A DNA stretch of 64,000 nucleotides from NCBI GenBank assembly GCA_004379135.1, contig NBNI01000005.1, positions 1 through 64,000 on the forward strand, given 5' to 3'. This document shows, piece by piece, positions 1 through 16,186 of the stretch. A program made the translations under genes and the position numbers. The number at the start of each line of letters is the position of its first letter. Within the stretch, counting starts at the first letter, position 1. The notes beneath the pieces were generated by a model that was not told the DNA's origin, ran no database searches, and was given only the letters and a program-made list of their open reading frames with translations. The stretch is from Acidimicrobiales bacterium mtb01 (GTDB lineage: Bacteria > Actinomycetota > Acidimicrobiia > Acidimicrobiales > Ilumatobacteraceae).

Positions 1-5
1 CCACC

Positions 6-1190
6 ATGTCGAAGGCGAAGTTCGAGCGTACGAAGCCTCATGTGAATATTGGGACGATGGGTCATATTGACCATGGGAAGACGACGTTGACTGCGGCGAT
101 TTCGCGGACGTTGGCTGATAAGGGTTTGGCGGAGTACACGCCGTTTGATCAGATCGATAAGGCGCCGGAGGAGAAGGCGCGTGGTATCACGATTTCGATT
201 GCTCATATCGAGTACGAGACCGAGAAGCGGCATTATGCGCACGTCGATATGCCGGGTCACGCTGACTACATCAAGAACATGATCACGGGTGCTGCTCAGG
301 TCGATGGTGCGATTTTGGTGGTGGCGGCGACTGATGGTCCGATGCCGCAGACTCGTGAGCACGTGTTGTTGGCTCGTCAGGTGGGTGTGCCGTACATCGT
401 GGTGGCGCTCAACAAGTCCGACATGGTGGATGACGAGGAGTTGCTCGAGTTGGTGGAGCTCGAGGTTCGTGAGTTGTTGAACGAGTACGAGTTCCCTGGT
501 GATGATGCGCCGGTGGTTCGTGTGTCGGCTCTCAAGGCGTTGGAGGGTGATGCGGCGTGGCAGGACAAGGTCATGGAGTTGATGGCTGCTGCCGACACGT
601 ACATTCCTGAGCCGCAGCGCGAGTTGGACAAGCCGTTCTTGATGCCGATCGAGGATGTGTTCACGATCACGGGTCGTGGCACGGTCGTGACCGGCAAGGT
701 CGAGCAGGGTCGTGTTCATACGGGTGACGAGGTCGAGATCGTTGGTTTGCGTCCGACGCAGAAGACGACGTGCACGGGTGTGGAGATGTTCCGCAAGTTG
801 CTCGATGAGGGTCAGGCGGGCGACAACATTGGTGCTCTTCTTCGTGGCACGAAGAAGGAGGATGTGGAGCGCGGTCAGGTGTTGTGCAAGCCGGGTTCGA
901 TCACTCCTCATACCGAGTTCGAGGGTCAGGTGTATGTGTTGACCAAGGAGGAGGGTGGCCGTCACAAGCCGTTCTTCAACAATTATCGTCCGCAGTTCTT
1001 CTTCCGGACCACTGACGTGACCGGGACGGTGCAGTTGCCGTCGGGTACCGAGATGGTGATGCCTGGTGACAATGTGACGATGAAGGTCGAGTTGGGCAAG
1101 CCGATCGCGATGGACGAGGGTTTGCGGTTCGCTATTCGTGAGGGTGGGCGTACGGTTGGTGCCGGCCGCGTCACCAAGATCATCAAGTGA
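6..1190 (+). CDS. tuf: Elongation factor Tu, copy 1
   Basis: EF-Tu (394 aa) is the GTPase that delivers aminoacyl-tRNA to the ribosomal A site. The P-loop GHIDHGKT, the switch II region DMPGHADY and the NKSD base-recognition motif are all present, followed by the two beta-barrel domains ending in [12 protein letters not shown]. The ATG is preceded by only five bases in this window, so its promoter lies outside. The gene is nucleotide-identical to the copy at 16192-17376. Both favour TTG, GGT, GAT, CAT and ATT codons, whereas neighbouring ribosomal genes favour CTC, GGC, GAC and ATC. It sits just upstream of rpmG, tRNA-Trp and secE, a position like that of tufB in proteobacteria. Confidence 0.98.
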   Translation: MSKAKFERTKPHVNIGTMGHIDHGKTTLTAAISRTLADKGLAEYTPFDQIDKAPEEKARGITISIAHIEYETEKRHYAHVDMPGHADYIKNMITGAAQVDGAILVVAATDGPMPQTREHVLLARQVGVPYIVVALNKSDMVDDEELLELVELEVRELLNEYEFPGDDAPVVRVSALKALEGDAAWQDKVMELMAAADTYIPEPQRELDKPFLMPIEDVFTITGRGTVVTGKVEQGRVHTGDEVEIVGLRPTQKTTCTGVEMFRKLLDEGQAGDNIGALLRGTKKEDVERGQVLCKPGSITPHTEFEGQVYVLTKEEGGRHKPFFNNYRPQFFFRTTDVTGTVQLPSGTEMVMPGDNVTMKVELGKPIAMDEGLRFAIREGGRTVGAGRVTKIIK

Positions 1191-1202
1191 CCGGAGGCCA
1201 CG

Positions 1203-1367
1203 ATGCCCAGGAATGACAAGCGGGTGAAGATCACCCTCGAGTGCACCGAATGCAAGCGGCGCAACTACATCACCATCAAGTCGAAGATCAATGATCGCGA
1301 ACGCATGGAGATGAAGAAGTACTGCAGCTTCGATCGCAAGCACACCACCCACAAGGAGACGCGCTAG
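1203..1367 (+). CDS. rpmG: 50S ribosomal protein L33
   Basis: A 54-aa large-subunit protein starting at an ATG 12 nt after the tuf stop, with a GGAGG-type ribosome binding site between them. L33 proteins of the zinc type carry two CxxC pairs. Here the first is intact (Cys14, Cys17), but the second reads YCSFDRKH with only Cys41, so the zinc site is incomplete or uses another ligand. The C-terminal HTTHKETR is typical. Gene order L33 then tRNA-Trp then SecE is common in bacteria. Confidence 0.95.
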   Translation: MPRNDKRVKITLECTECKRRNYITIKSKINDRERMEMKKYCSFDRKHTTHKETR

Positions 1368-1381
1368 TCCACTGGCGTCGA

Positions 1382-1454
1382 AGGGCAGTAGCTCAGTTGG
1401 TAGAGCATCGGTCTCCAAAACCGACGGTCGGGGGTTCGAGTCCCTCCTGCCCTG
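1382..1454 (+). tRNA. trnW: tRNA-Trp (anticodon CCA)
   Basis: A 73-nt cloverleaf. The acceptor arms are AGGGCAG and CTGCCCT, the D arm is GCTC...GAGC, the anticodon loop is CTCCAAA with anticodon CCA, the T loop contains GGTTCGAGTCC, and the discriminator base is G. The 3' CCA is not encoded (the sequence continues CACAG). It lies between rpmG and secE. Confidence 0.97.
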
Positions 1455-1496
1455 CACAGAACCCGAACTGAGCGCACGAGAAACGAGCACCGCAAT

Positions 1497-1793
1497 ATGG
1501 CGATGGATTTGAACCGAGAGCAGAAGCGAACCCTGAAGAAGATGGGTGCGCTCGACGAGCAGGGCAACCCGGCTCGTCAGGCTCCGGCACGCCGTAGCCG
1601 CGATGAGCGCACGACTGCCCCGAAGTACATCCGTGAAGTTCGCGAGGAAATGAACAAGGTGGCCTGGCCCAAGTGGCCCGAGATCCGCCGGTATTCCCTG
1701 GTCGTGCTGGTCACGGTCGCCCTCTTCACGGCGTTCATCGGCGGCGCCGATACCCTCTTCGGCTTCCTCACCGATTGGCTGTACGAGAACTGA
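1497..1793 (+). CDS. secE: Preprotein translocase subunit SecE
   Basis: A 98-aa inner-membrane subunit of the SecYEG channel that clamps SecY. A basic, hydrophilic N-terminal stretch of about 45 residues is followed by the amphipathic motif VREEMNKVAWPKWPEI and one C-terminal membrane helix (about residues 67-90), the short single-span form typical of Gram-positive bacteria. A second in-frame ATG at 1503 could also be the start. nusG follows after 2 nt. Confidence 0.95.
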   Translation: MAMDLNREQKRTLKKMGALDEQGNPARQAPARRSRDERTTAPKYIREVREEMNKVAWPKWPEIRRYSLVVLVTVALFTAFIGGADTLFGFLTDWLYEN

Positions 1794-1795
1794 TC

Positions 1796-2446
1796 ATGAC
1801 CGACGACACCACCACCGATCTCGAGACCGACCAGGTCTTCGACTTGACCGAGGACGACTCGGAGGAGATCGAGGACGCCCCGGTTCATCCCTGGAACCTC
1901 CCGGGCCAGTGGTTCGTCGTGCACACCCAGGCCGGCTACGAGAAGAAGGTCTCGGCCAATCTCGCCGCGCGCATCCAGTCGATGAACATGGAAGACAAGA
2001 TCTTCGACGTCGTCATCCCGATGGAAGAGGTCGTCGAGTTCAAGGGCGGCCGCAAGCAGGTCGTGCAGAAGAAGGTCTTCCCCGGCTACATCCTCGTGCG
2101 TTGCCACATGGACGACGAGAGCTGGTACTGCATTCGCAACACGCCGGGCATCACCGGTTTCGTCGGCCAGAGCCAGAAGGGCCAGAAGCCCACGCCGCTC
2201 TCGCGGCGCGAAGTCGACACGTTCCTCTCGGCCAAGGGTGATGGTCAGGAGACCGCCGCCCGCCGCAAGCCCAAGCTCGAATACGAAGTGGGCGAGGGCG
2301 TTCGCGTGAAGGAAGGCCCGTTCGCCGACTTCTCCGGTCAAGTGGCCGAGATCAACGCGGACCACATGAAGCTCAAGGTGCTGGTGAACATCTTCGGTCG
2401 CGAGACCATGGTGGAGATGGACTTCAGCCAGGTCGCAAAACTCTGA
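1796..2446 (+). CDS. nusG: Transcription termination/antitermination protein NusG
   Basis: A 216-aa RNA polymerase-associated factor that couples transcription with Rho and the ribosome. Residues 1-37 form an acidic extension common in actinobacterial NusG. The NGN domain begins at QWFVVHTQAGYEKKV and includes FPGYILVR. The KOW domain near the end contains VKEGPFADFSGQV. The start ATG lies 2 nt after the secE stop. An in-frame extension upstream overlaps secE and is not needed. Confidence 0.97.
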   Translation: MTDDTTTDLETDQVFDLTEDDSEEIEDAPVHPWNLPGQWFVVHTQAGYEKKVSANLAARIQSMNMEDKIFDVVIPMEEVVEFKGGRKQVVQKKVFPGYILVRCHMDDESWYCIRNTPGITGFVGQSQKGQKPTPLSRREVDTFLSAKGDGQETAARRKPKLEYEVGEGVRVKEGPFADFSGQVAEINADHMKLKVLVNIFGRETMVEMDFSQVAKL

Positions 2447-2474
2447 TCAGGATCTCTTAGGAAGGCAACGCCCC

Positions 2475-2900
2475 ATGGCGAAGAAGAAACTCTCAGCGAT
2501 CGTCAAGATCCAGATCCCGGCCGGTAAGGCCACGCCCGCCCCGCCGGTGGGTACCGCTCTCGGACCGCACGGCATCGCGATCATGGATTTCGTGAAGGCG
2601 TACAACGCCGCCACCGAATCGCAGGTCGGCACCATCATCCCGGTCGAGATCAGCATCTTCGAAGACCGCACGTTCTCGTTCGTCCTGAAGACGCCGCCCA
2701 CGCCGGTGTTGCTGCGTCAGAAGGCCGGTCTCGAGAAGGCCAGCCAGACTCCGGGCAAGTCCGTGGCCGGTTCGGTCACCGAGGCCGACATCGAAGAAGT
2801 CGCCAAGATCAAGATGCCCGACCTCAACGCCAACGACCTCGAAGCGGCCAAGCAGCAGGTGCGCGGCACGGCTCGTTCGATGGGTCTCGTCGTCAAGTAA
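2475..2900 (+). CDS. rplK: 50S ribosomal protein L11
   Basis: A 141-aa protein of the GTPase-associated centre, binding 23S rRNA helices 43/44. The proline-rich N-terminal loop APPVGTALGPHG (the region contacted by thiostrepton-class drugs) and the C-terminal GTARSMGLVV RNA-binding signature are both present. A GGAAGG ribosome binding site precedes the ATG. It heads the rplK-rplA pair. Confidence 0.98.
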   Translation: MAKKKLSAIVKIQIPAGKATPAPPVGTALGPHGIAIMDFVKAYNAATESQVGTIIPVEISIFEDRTFSFVLKTPPTPVLLRQKAGLEKASQTPGKSVAGSVTEADIEEVAKIKMPDLNANDLEAAKQQVRGTARSMGLVVK

Positions 2901-3003
2901 CCGTTCGATCATCCACTAACCAACACACGTCTGGTCCGGGAACACCTCGCCCGGCCGACACGTCACCCCGCCGGAGAAGAACCGGTGGGAGAGGGAGACA
3001 GTC

Positions 3004-3702
3004 ATGTCAGGCAAGAAGTACGACGACGCAATCAAGCGTTACAACCGCGACGAGCAGTTCAGCCCCACCGAGGCGCTGTCGCTCGTGAAGTCGATGGCCA
3101 CGGCCAAGTTCGACGAGACGGTCGAGATCGCCATTCGTCTCGGCGTCGACCCCCGCAAGGCCGAGCAGGCCGTTCGCGGAACCGTCGCGTTGCCGTCGGG
3201 CACGGGCAAGAACATCCGCGTCGCCGTGTTCGCCGCCGGTGAAGCCGCCGAGGAGGCGCGCAAGGCCGGTGCCGACCTCGTGGGCGCCGACGAACTCGCG
3301 GCCGAGATCGAGAAGGGCAACTTCAACTTCGATCTCGCCATCGCGACCCCCGACATGATGCCGCTCGTCGGTCGCCTGGGCCGCGTGCTCGGTCCGCGCG
3401 GTCTCATGCCGAACCCAAAGACGGGCACGGTCACCCAGGACGTCGGCCGCGCGGTCGGCGAGTTCAAGGGCGGCAAGGTCGAGTACCGCACCGATCGCTA
3501 CGGCAACGTGCACGTACAGCTCGGCAAGGTGAGCTTCTCGGTCGAGCAGATCGAGGCCAACTTCCGCGCCGTCATCGACGAGATCCAGCGCGCCAAGCCG
3601 GCATCGGCCAAGGGCCGCTACCTCAAGAAGATCACCGTGTCGTCCACCATGGGCCCCGGTGTGAAGGTCGATACCAACCGTCTCAAGGTCGAAGTCGTCT
3701 GA
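3004..3702 (+). CDS. rplA: 50S ribosomal protein L1
   Basis: A 232-aa protein that forms the mobile L1 stalk at the ribosomal E site and in many bacteria represses its own operon. The signature [19 protein letters not shown] is clear, as is the conserved C-terminal [10 protein letters not shown]. It starts at an ATG behind an AGGGAGA ribosome binding site, about 100 nt after rplK. Confidence 0.98.
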   Translation: MSGKKYDDAIKRYNRDEQFSPTEALSLVKSMATAKFDETVEIAIRLGVDPRKAEQAVRGTVALPSGTGKNIRVAVFAAGEAAEEARKAGADLVGADELAAEIEKGNFNFDLAIATPDMMPLVGRLGRVLGPRGLMPNPKTGTVTQDVGRAVGEFKGGKVEYRTDRYGNVHVQLGKVSFSVEQIEANFRAVIDEIQRAKPASAKGRYLKKITVSSTMGPGVKVDTNRLKVEVV

Positions 3703-3754
3703 TTTTTCGACCAATCGGGGCCCGGCCCCGGTAGTTTTTCCCACACAACTGAAT

Positions 3755-3894
3755 CGCTTGCCAGAGACAGTCGGTCCACCTTCGGGTGGCTAAGGAACCC
3801 CCGGGTTCGCCAACCGAGGCGGATCACATGAGCCTTTCGCTCCTCGTGGTGCCGCATCTGCGAGCGCCCGAGTCGAAGCGAAAGGAGGAAAATC
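3755..3894 (+). ncRNA. Probable L10 leader (rplJL autoregulatory mRNA leader)
   Basis: The 192-nt gap between rplA and rplJ is folded. It contains CCACC-TTCG-GGTGG (3776-3789), a run resembling the L10-binding kink-turn region (GGTTCGCCAACCGAGG), and a long-range 9-bp pairing of CCTTTCGCT (3833-3841) with AGCGAAAGG (3877-3885). The second arm overlaps the rplJ Shine-Dalgarno sequence AAAGGAGG, so pairing would hide it. In known systems L10-L7/L12 binds the leader and shuts off its own translation. Assignment is by position and motif; no covariance model was run. Confidence 0.6.
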
Positions 3895-4422
3895 ATGGAC
3901 AAACCCCGTCCGGAGAAGGTTGCGACCGTCGCCGAGATCGCGGCGAAGATGTCGGCCACCAGCACGATGTTCGTGTCCGAGTACCGCGGTCTCACCGTGG
4001 GCAACTTGGCCGATCTGCGTCGTTCGCTGCGCAACGCCGGTGCCGAGCACAAGGTGTACAAGAACACGCTGGCTCGTCTCGCCGCCGTCGAAACCGGTAA
4101 CAGTGCTCTCGTCGACTTGCTCGTCGGCCCGAGTGCCCTCACCTTCGTCGATGGAGACGCGGCTGCTGTCGCCAAGGTCCTGCGCGAGTTCGCCAAGACG
4201 AACCCGTTGCTGGTTCTGAAAGGCGGAGCACTCAGCGGCGCGGCACTCAGTGCCAAGGACGTCGAGGCTCTCGCCGACCTGCCGCCGCGCGATGTTCTGC
4301 TCGCCCAGTTCGCTGGCGCACTGCAGGCCCCGCTCGTCAAGACCGCCGGTCTGTTGCAGGCTCTGCCACGCAACATGGCCTACGGCTTGAAGGCCCTCAT
4401 CGACCAGAAGGCTGCCGCCTGA
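3895..4422 (+). CDS. rplJ: 50S ribosomal protein L10
   Basis: A 175-aa stalk-base protein that anchors L7/L12 dimers. The N-terminal rRNA-binding domain includes [11 protein letters not shown] and [11 protein letters not shown], and the C-terminal helix that carries L7/L12 ends in [19 protein letters not shown]. The ATG sits 7 nt after AAAGGAGG. The preceding leader probably autoregulates it. Confidence 0.98.
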   Translation: MDKPRPEKVATVAEIAAKMSATSTMFVSEYRGLTVGNLADLRRSLRNAGAEHKVYKNTLARLAAVETGNSALVDLLVGPSALTFVDGDAAAVAKVLREFAKTNPLLVLKGGALSGAALSAKDVEALADLPPRDVLLAQFAGALQAPLVKTAGLLQALPRNMAYGLKALIDQKAAA

Positions 4423-4505
4423 CCATCGCGACACCCGTCGTACCCACTCACATCACCTCAACCGGGCACCGAGCCCACCCAACAAGAACTCAAGGAGAAA
4501 TTGAC

Positions 4506-4895
4506 ATGTCACTCACCAAGGATCAGATCCTGGACGGCATCGCCGCCCTCACCGTCATCGAACTGAAGGAGCTCCTCGACGCGTTCGAGGAGAAGTTCGG
4601 CGTGACCGCCGCCGCCCCGGTGGCCGTTGCCGCCGTTGCCGCTGGTGGCGCTGCCGCCGGTGGTGCCGCTGCCGCCGAAGAGCAGGACGAGTTCGACGTC
4701 ATCCTCACCGATGGCGGCGCACAGAAGATCCAGGTCATCAAGGTGGTCCGTGAGCTCACCAGCCTCGGCCTCAAGGAGGCCAAGGACCTCGTCGACGGCG
4801 CCCCCAAGCCCGTCCTCGAGAAGGTCAGCAAGGACGACGCCGAGAAGGCCAAGGCCAAGCTCGAAGAGTCGGGCGCCAAGGTCGAACTCAAGTAA
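4506..4895 (+). CDS. rplL: 50S ribosomal protein L7/L12
   Basis: A 129-aa acidic stalk protein that recruits translation GTPases. The N-terminal dimerisation domain (about residues 1-35), an Ala/Gly/Val-rich hinge (about 37-60) and the C-terminal domain beginning [11 protein letters not shown] are in the usual order. The length is normal. It is followed by a perfect hairpin and the 338-nt gap before rpoB. Confidence 0.98.
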   Translation: MSLTKDQILDGIAALTVIELKELLDAFEEKFGVTAAAPVAVAAVAAGGAAAGGAAAAEEQDEFDVILTDGGAQKIQVIKVVRELTSLGLKEAKDLVDGAPKPVLEKVSKDDAEKAKAKLEESGAKVELK

Positions 4896-5233
4896 TTCGG
4901 CCTCCGACCAGGAGTTTTCGGTTCTCGACCCGGGGGAGACCCCGGGTCGAGCCATGTCTGTCCTGGGTCTGGGCTGTGTCCGGGCTGTGTTCGGGCCCGG
5001 GTCGGTACCCCGTCCCCGCGCCGGGTGCTTGACCGGCGAGTTGCCCCGTCCTACGGTGTCGCCCACGACCTGGTCCGCCCGGCAAAAGTGCTGGTGAGCG
5101 GTTGGTTCCGTGCGCCCTACAGGGGTAGTCTCGTCGGTTGCCGTGCGTCGTCCCTGTCTTGTGTCGTTCTCGATGTCTGCTTTGCCGCGCCCTGCTTTTT
5201 GTTCCGTTCGCCCGCTGATCTGAGGAGTACCCC
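4896..5233 (+). promoter_or_regulatory. rplL-rpoB intergenic region with candidate rpoB promoter
   Basis: This 338-nt gap holds the hairpin above and a possible sigma-70-type promoter: TTGGTT at 5102-5107 and TAGTCT at 5126-5131 with an 18-nt spacer. This would give an mRNA leader of about 95 nt. The rpoB ribosome binding site (GAGGAG) is at the end. No open reading frame here looks real. The promoter is a pattern match only. Confidence 0.4.
4924..4951 (+). terminator. Hairpin between rplL and rpoB (attenuator-like)
   Basis: A perfect 12-bp stem, CTCGACCCGGGG / CCCCGGGTCGAG, with a GAGA loop starts 29 nt after the rplL stop. There is no T-run behind it, so it may be a partial terminator or an RNA-processing site that lowers rpoBC output relative to rplJL, as known in other bacteria. 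Confidence 0.6.
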
Positions 5234-8860
<3,627 letters not shown>

Positions 8861-8899
8861 TCGTCAGACCACGAACGAATCGACCAGAGAGAGAACGCC

Positions 8900-12772
<3,873 letters not shown>

Positions 12773-12793
12773 TCTGCCACTGACCTCTCGGTT

Positions 12794-12840
12794 TTCTGGG
12801 TCGGGAATCGGACGCCGGGCGTCCGATTCCCGACCCAGAA
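12794..12840 (+). terminator. Long perfect palindrome after rpoC
   Basis: Two 23-nt arms (12794-12816 and 12818-12840) are exact reverse complements around a single central G. The palindrome begins 21 nt after the rpoC stop. Such a stem would be very stable and probably ends rpoBC transcription or protects the 3' end. No T-run follows. Confidence 0.75.
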
Positions 12841-12857
12841 CCCAGGTCTGGGCAGGG

Positions 12858-12887
12858 TTGGAGTCCGTCGGGGGACGCTCGTAACAT
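12858..12887 (+). promoter_or_regulatory. Candidate promoter for rpsL-rpsG
   Basis: TTGGAG (12858-12863), an 18-nt spacer and TAACAT (12882-12887) lie just after the rpoC terminator and about 85 nt before the rpsL start, where a str-operon promoter is expected. This is a pattern match only. Confidence 0.5.
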
Positions 12888-12972
12888 CTCAGGGTCCCTG
12901 ATTCGGATGAATCGGGACTCTGGGTCGGCTCATTCGTGAGCAACCCACCCACCAGAACGAAGAGGATCGAGA

Positions 12973-13344
12973 GTGCCCACCATTCAGCAGTTGGTCCGCC
13001 AGGGCCGCAGCACGAAGTTCAGCAAGACCAAGACGCCGGCCCTCAAGGGTTCGCCGCAGCGTCGTGGCGTCTGCACTCGCGTGTACACCAACACACCCAA
13101 GAAGCCGAACTCGGCGCTCCGCAAGGTGGCGCGCGTTCGTCTCTCGAGCGGTGTGGAGATCACGGCCTACATCCCTGGTGAAGGACACAACCTGCAGGAA
13201 CACTCGATCGTCCTCGTGCGCGGTGGGCGCGTGCGCGACCTTCCGGGTGTCCGCTACAAGATCATCCGCGGTGCTCTCGACGCCGCCGGTGTGAAGAACC
13301 GCAAGCAGGCACGTAGCCGTTACGGCGCGAAGCGCGCCAAGTGA
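12973..13344 (+). CDS. rpsL: 30S ribosomal protein S12
   Basis: A 123-aa decoding-centre protein. It starts at GTG. Lys43 in [11 protein letters not shown] is conserved, but the other classical streptomycin position, residue 88, is Arg ([10 protein letters not shown]; codon CGC at 13234-13236) instead of Lys. Asp89, the usual methylthiolation site, is kept. rpsG follows after 24 nt. Confidence 0.98.
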   Translation: MPTIQQLVRQGRSTKFSKTKTPALKGSPQRRGVCTRVYTNTPKKPNSALRKVARVRLSSGVEITAYIPGEGHNLQEHSIVLVRGGRVRDLPGVRYKIIRGALDAAGVKNRKQARSRYGAKRAK

Positions 13345-13368
13345 TCGCGAAGGAATTGGTGAACTGAC

Positions 13369-13839
13369 ATGCCCCGTAAGGGACCCGCCCCCCGCCGAGA
13401 GCTCCACCCCGACCCGGTGTACCGCTCGCTGCTCGTCACGCAGCTCATGAACAAGGTCATGCTTCGCGGCAAGAAGAGCATCGCCGAGAAGATCGTGTAC
13501 GACGCGCTCAAGATGGTCGAGACCAAGACGGGTGCCGAGCCCATCGCCACCCTCAAGCGCGCGGTCGACAACGTTCGTCCGCCGCTCGAGGTGCGCAGCC
13601 GCCGCGTCGGTGGCGCCACGTATCAGGTGCCGGTCGAAGTGAAGCCCCGCCGTGCCAACACTCTCGCCATCCGCTGGATCGTCGAGTACTCCCGCGCCCG
13701 TCGCGAAAAGACCATGGCCGAGTGCCTCGCCAACGAACTGCTCGATGCCGCCAACGGCCTCGGCGCTTCCATCAAGAAGCGCGAAGACATGCAGAAGATG
13801 GCCGAGTCCAACAAGGCCTTCGCGCACTACCGCTGGTGA
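13369..13839 (+). CDS. rpsG: 30S ribosomal protein S7
   Basis: A 156-aa primary 16S rRNA-binding protein that organises the 30S head. The N-terminal [16 protein letters not shown] and the conserved [20 protein letters not shown] segment are typical. Length matches the family. A hairpin lies between it and fusA. Confidence 0.98.
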   Translation: MPRKGPAPRRELHPDPVYRSLLVTQLMNKVMLRGKKSIAEKIVYDALKMVETKTGAEPIATLKRAVDNVRPPLEVRSRRVGGATYQVPVEVKPRRANTLAIRWIVEYSRARREKTMAECLANELLDAANGLGASIKKREDMQKMAESNKAFAHYRW

Positions 13840-13874
13840 CCAACACCGACGAGTAGTTCACATACCGAACGTCA

Positions 13875-13899
13875 GCACCCCGGTTCGCCGCCGGGGTGC
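13875..13899 (+). terminator. Hairpin between rpsG and fusA
   Basis: A 9-bp perfect stem GCACCCCGG / CCGGGGTGC with a 7-nt loop sits in the 112-nt gap. Without a T-run it may be an attenuator or processing site rather than a full terminator. Confidence 0.45.
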
Positions 13900-13951
13900 G
13901 ATCATGTCAGACCCTCCATAGAACAAGAACAGAAACCGAAAGTGACCGACG

Positions 13952-16051
13952 ATGGCAAAGCGTGAGTTCCCCCTCGAGCGCACCCGCAACATCGGCATCA
14001 TGGCCCACATCGATGCCGGCAAGACCACCACGACCGAGCGCATCCTCTACTACACCGGCAAGACCTACAAGATCGGTGAAGTGCACGAAGGCGCCGCGAC
14101 CATGGACCACATGGCGCAGGAGCAGGAGCGCGGCATCACCATCACCTCGGCTGCCACCACCTGCATCTGGAACAACCACCGCATCAACATCATCGACACC
14201 CCCGGCCACGTCGACTTCACGATCGAAGTCGAGCGTTCGCTGCGCGTTCTCGACGGTGCCGTCACCGTGTTCGACTCGGTGGCCGGTGTCGAGCCCCAGA
14301 CCGAGACGGTGTGGCGTCAGGCCAACAAGTACCGCGTGCCGCGCATGTGCTTCGTCAACAAGATGGACCGCATCGGCGCCGATTTCTATCGCACTGTGCA
14401 GATGGTGAAGGACCGCCTCGAGGCGACCTGCGCCGTCATCCACCTGCCCGTCGGTGCCGGTGGACCCGAGAGCAACAAGCCCTTCGCCGGTCTCGTCGAC
14501 CTGGTGAAGATGAAGGCGCTCATCTGGCGCGACGAGGAACTCGGCGCCAAGTGGGACGAGGTCGACATCCCGGCCGACATGGTCGATCAGGCCAACGAGT
14601 ACCGCGAGCAGCTCCTCGAGACCATCGCCACCAGCGATGACGAGTTCATGGAGAAGTACCTCGGCGGCGAGCAGGTCACCGAGGACGAGATCAAGCGCGC
14701 CATCCGCAAGGGAACCCTCGCGTTCGACTTCGTGCCGATTCTCTGCGGCTCGGCGTTCAAGAACAAGGGTGTGCAGCCCATGCTCGACGCCGTCGTCGAC
14801 TACCTGCCCAGCCCACTCGACATCCCAGCCGCCCAGGGCGTCAAGCCCGGTGACGCCGCCGAGCCGGCCGAGCGTTCGGCCGACGAGAGCGCTCCGTTCG
14901 CCGCGCTGGCGTTCAAGATCGTGGCCGACCCGTTCGGCAAGCTCACCTACTTCCGCGTGTACTCGGGCCAGATCAACAAGGGCGACGAGGTCTACAACTC
15001 CACCAAGGAGCGTCGTGAGCGCCTCGGCCGCATCCTGTTGATGCACGCCAACCAGCGCGAAGACCTCGACACTGCGTTGGCCGGCGACATCGTGGCCGGA
15101 CTCGGTTTCAAGGAGACCACCACCGGCGACACGCTCTGCGATCGCAACAACCCGATCATCCTCGAGCGCATGGAGTTCCCCGAGCCCGTGATCCACGTGG
15201 CCATCGAACCCAAGACGAAGGACGACCAGGACAAGTTGGGCAAGGCGCTCAAGTCATTGTCCGACGAGGACCCCACGTTCCGTGTGCGCACCGACGAGGA
15301 GACCGGCCAGACCGTCATCTCCGGAATGGGCGAGTTGCACCTCGAGATCCTCGTCGACCGCATGCAGCGCGAGTTCAACGTCGACGCGACCGTCGGCAAG
15401 CCGCAGGTGGCCTACCGCGAAACCGTCACCAAGTTGGTCGAGCAGGTCGAGTACCGCCACATCAAGCAGTCGGGTGGTTCGGGTCAGTTCGCCGTCGTCA
15501 AGATCAACATGGAGCCGAACCCGGGCAAGGGTTACGAGTTCGTCGACAAGATCAGCGGCGGTCGCATCCCGCGCGAATACATCAACCCCACCAACCAGGG
15601 TCTGCAGAGTGCGCTCGACAACGGTGTGCTCGCCGGCTACCCCACGGTCGACGTGAAGGTCACCTTGGTCGACGGTCAGTACCACGACGTCGACTCCTCG
15701 GAAATGGCGTTCAAGATCGCCGGTCAGCAGGCGTTCCGGAAGGCCGCCGAAATGGCCAAGCCGGTTCTGCTCGAGCCGATCATGGCCGTCGAAGTCGTGA
15801 CGCCCGAGGAGTACATGGGCGACGTCATGGGCGACCTCTCCAGCCGTCGTGGTCGCATCGAAGGCATGGAAGCGCGCGGCAACACCCAGGTCGTTCGCTC
15901 CCAGGTCCCGCTCTCGGAGATGTTCGGTTACTCCACCGACCTGCGTTCGCGTACTCAGGGCCGCGCCACGTACACGATGCAGTTCCACAGCTACCAGCAG
16001 GTCCCCGAGGCCATCGCCACGGAGATCGTGAAGCGCAACCGCGGCGAATGA
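13952..16051 (+). CDS. fusA: Elongation factor G
   Basis: A 699-aa translocase GTPase that moves tRNA-mRNA and, with the recycling factor, splits ribosomes. The P-loop AHIDAGKT (residues 18-25), the switch II motif DTPGHVDF and NKMD are present. Domains II-V follow at normal length, with [26 protein letters not shown] in domain V (given here in parts: [13 protein letters not shown], then [13 protein letters not shown]). Confidence 0.98.
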   Translation: MAKREFPLERTRNIGIMAHIDAGKTTTTERILYYTGKTYKIGEVHEGAATMDHMAQEQERGITITSAATTCIWNNHRINIIDTPGHVDFTIEVERSLRVLDGAVTVFDSVAGVEPQTETVWRQANKYRVPRMCFVNKMDRIGADFYRTVQMVKDRLEATCAVIHLPVGAGGPESNKPFAGLVDLVKMKALIWRDEELGAKWDEVDIPADMVDQANEYREQLLETIATSDDEFMEKYLGGEQVTEDEIKRAIRKGTLAFDFVPILCGSAFKNKGVQPMLDAVVDYLPSPLDIPAAQGVKPGDAAEPAERSADESAPFAALAFKIVADPFGKLTYFRVYSGQINKGDEVYNSTKERRERLGRILLMHANQREDLDTALAGDIVAGLGFKETTTGDTLCDRNNPIILERMEFPEPVIHVAIEPKTKDDQDKLGKALKSLSDEDPTFRVRTDEETGQTVISGMGELHLEILVDRMQREFNVDATVGKPQVAYRETVTKLVEQVEYRHIKQSGGSGQFAVVKINMEPNPGKGYEFVDKISGGRIPREYINPTNQGLQSALDNGVLAGYPTVDVKVTLVDGQYHDVDSSEMAFKIAGQQAFRKAAEMAKPVLLEPIMAVEVVTPEEYMGDVMGDLSSRRGRIEGMEARGNTQVVRSQVPLSEMFGYSTDLRSRTQGRATYTMQFHSYQQVPEAIATEIVKRNRGE

Positions 16052-16186
16052 TCCGAGGGTGGTGGCGGCCCGAAAGCCGCTGCTAGCCTCACCAACCCGT
16101 GCCGTTCGCTCCCGCGACCGTCACCCTGATCCTTGACACCACGTACCAATCGCTGAGTGCGGTACTCGAAAAAGAAAAGTGAGACA

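Noticed and set aside
12894-12917. Second stem (GATTC...GAATC) in the rpsL leader
   Set aside because: The short stem with mismatches is weak, and it lies at or after the expected transcription start without a clear role.
16133-16161. TTGACA upstream of tuf copy 2 as a sigma-70 promoter
   Set aside because: No TANNNT box occurs at 16-19 nt spacing, so the hexamer alone is not enough.
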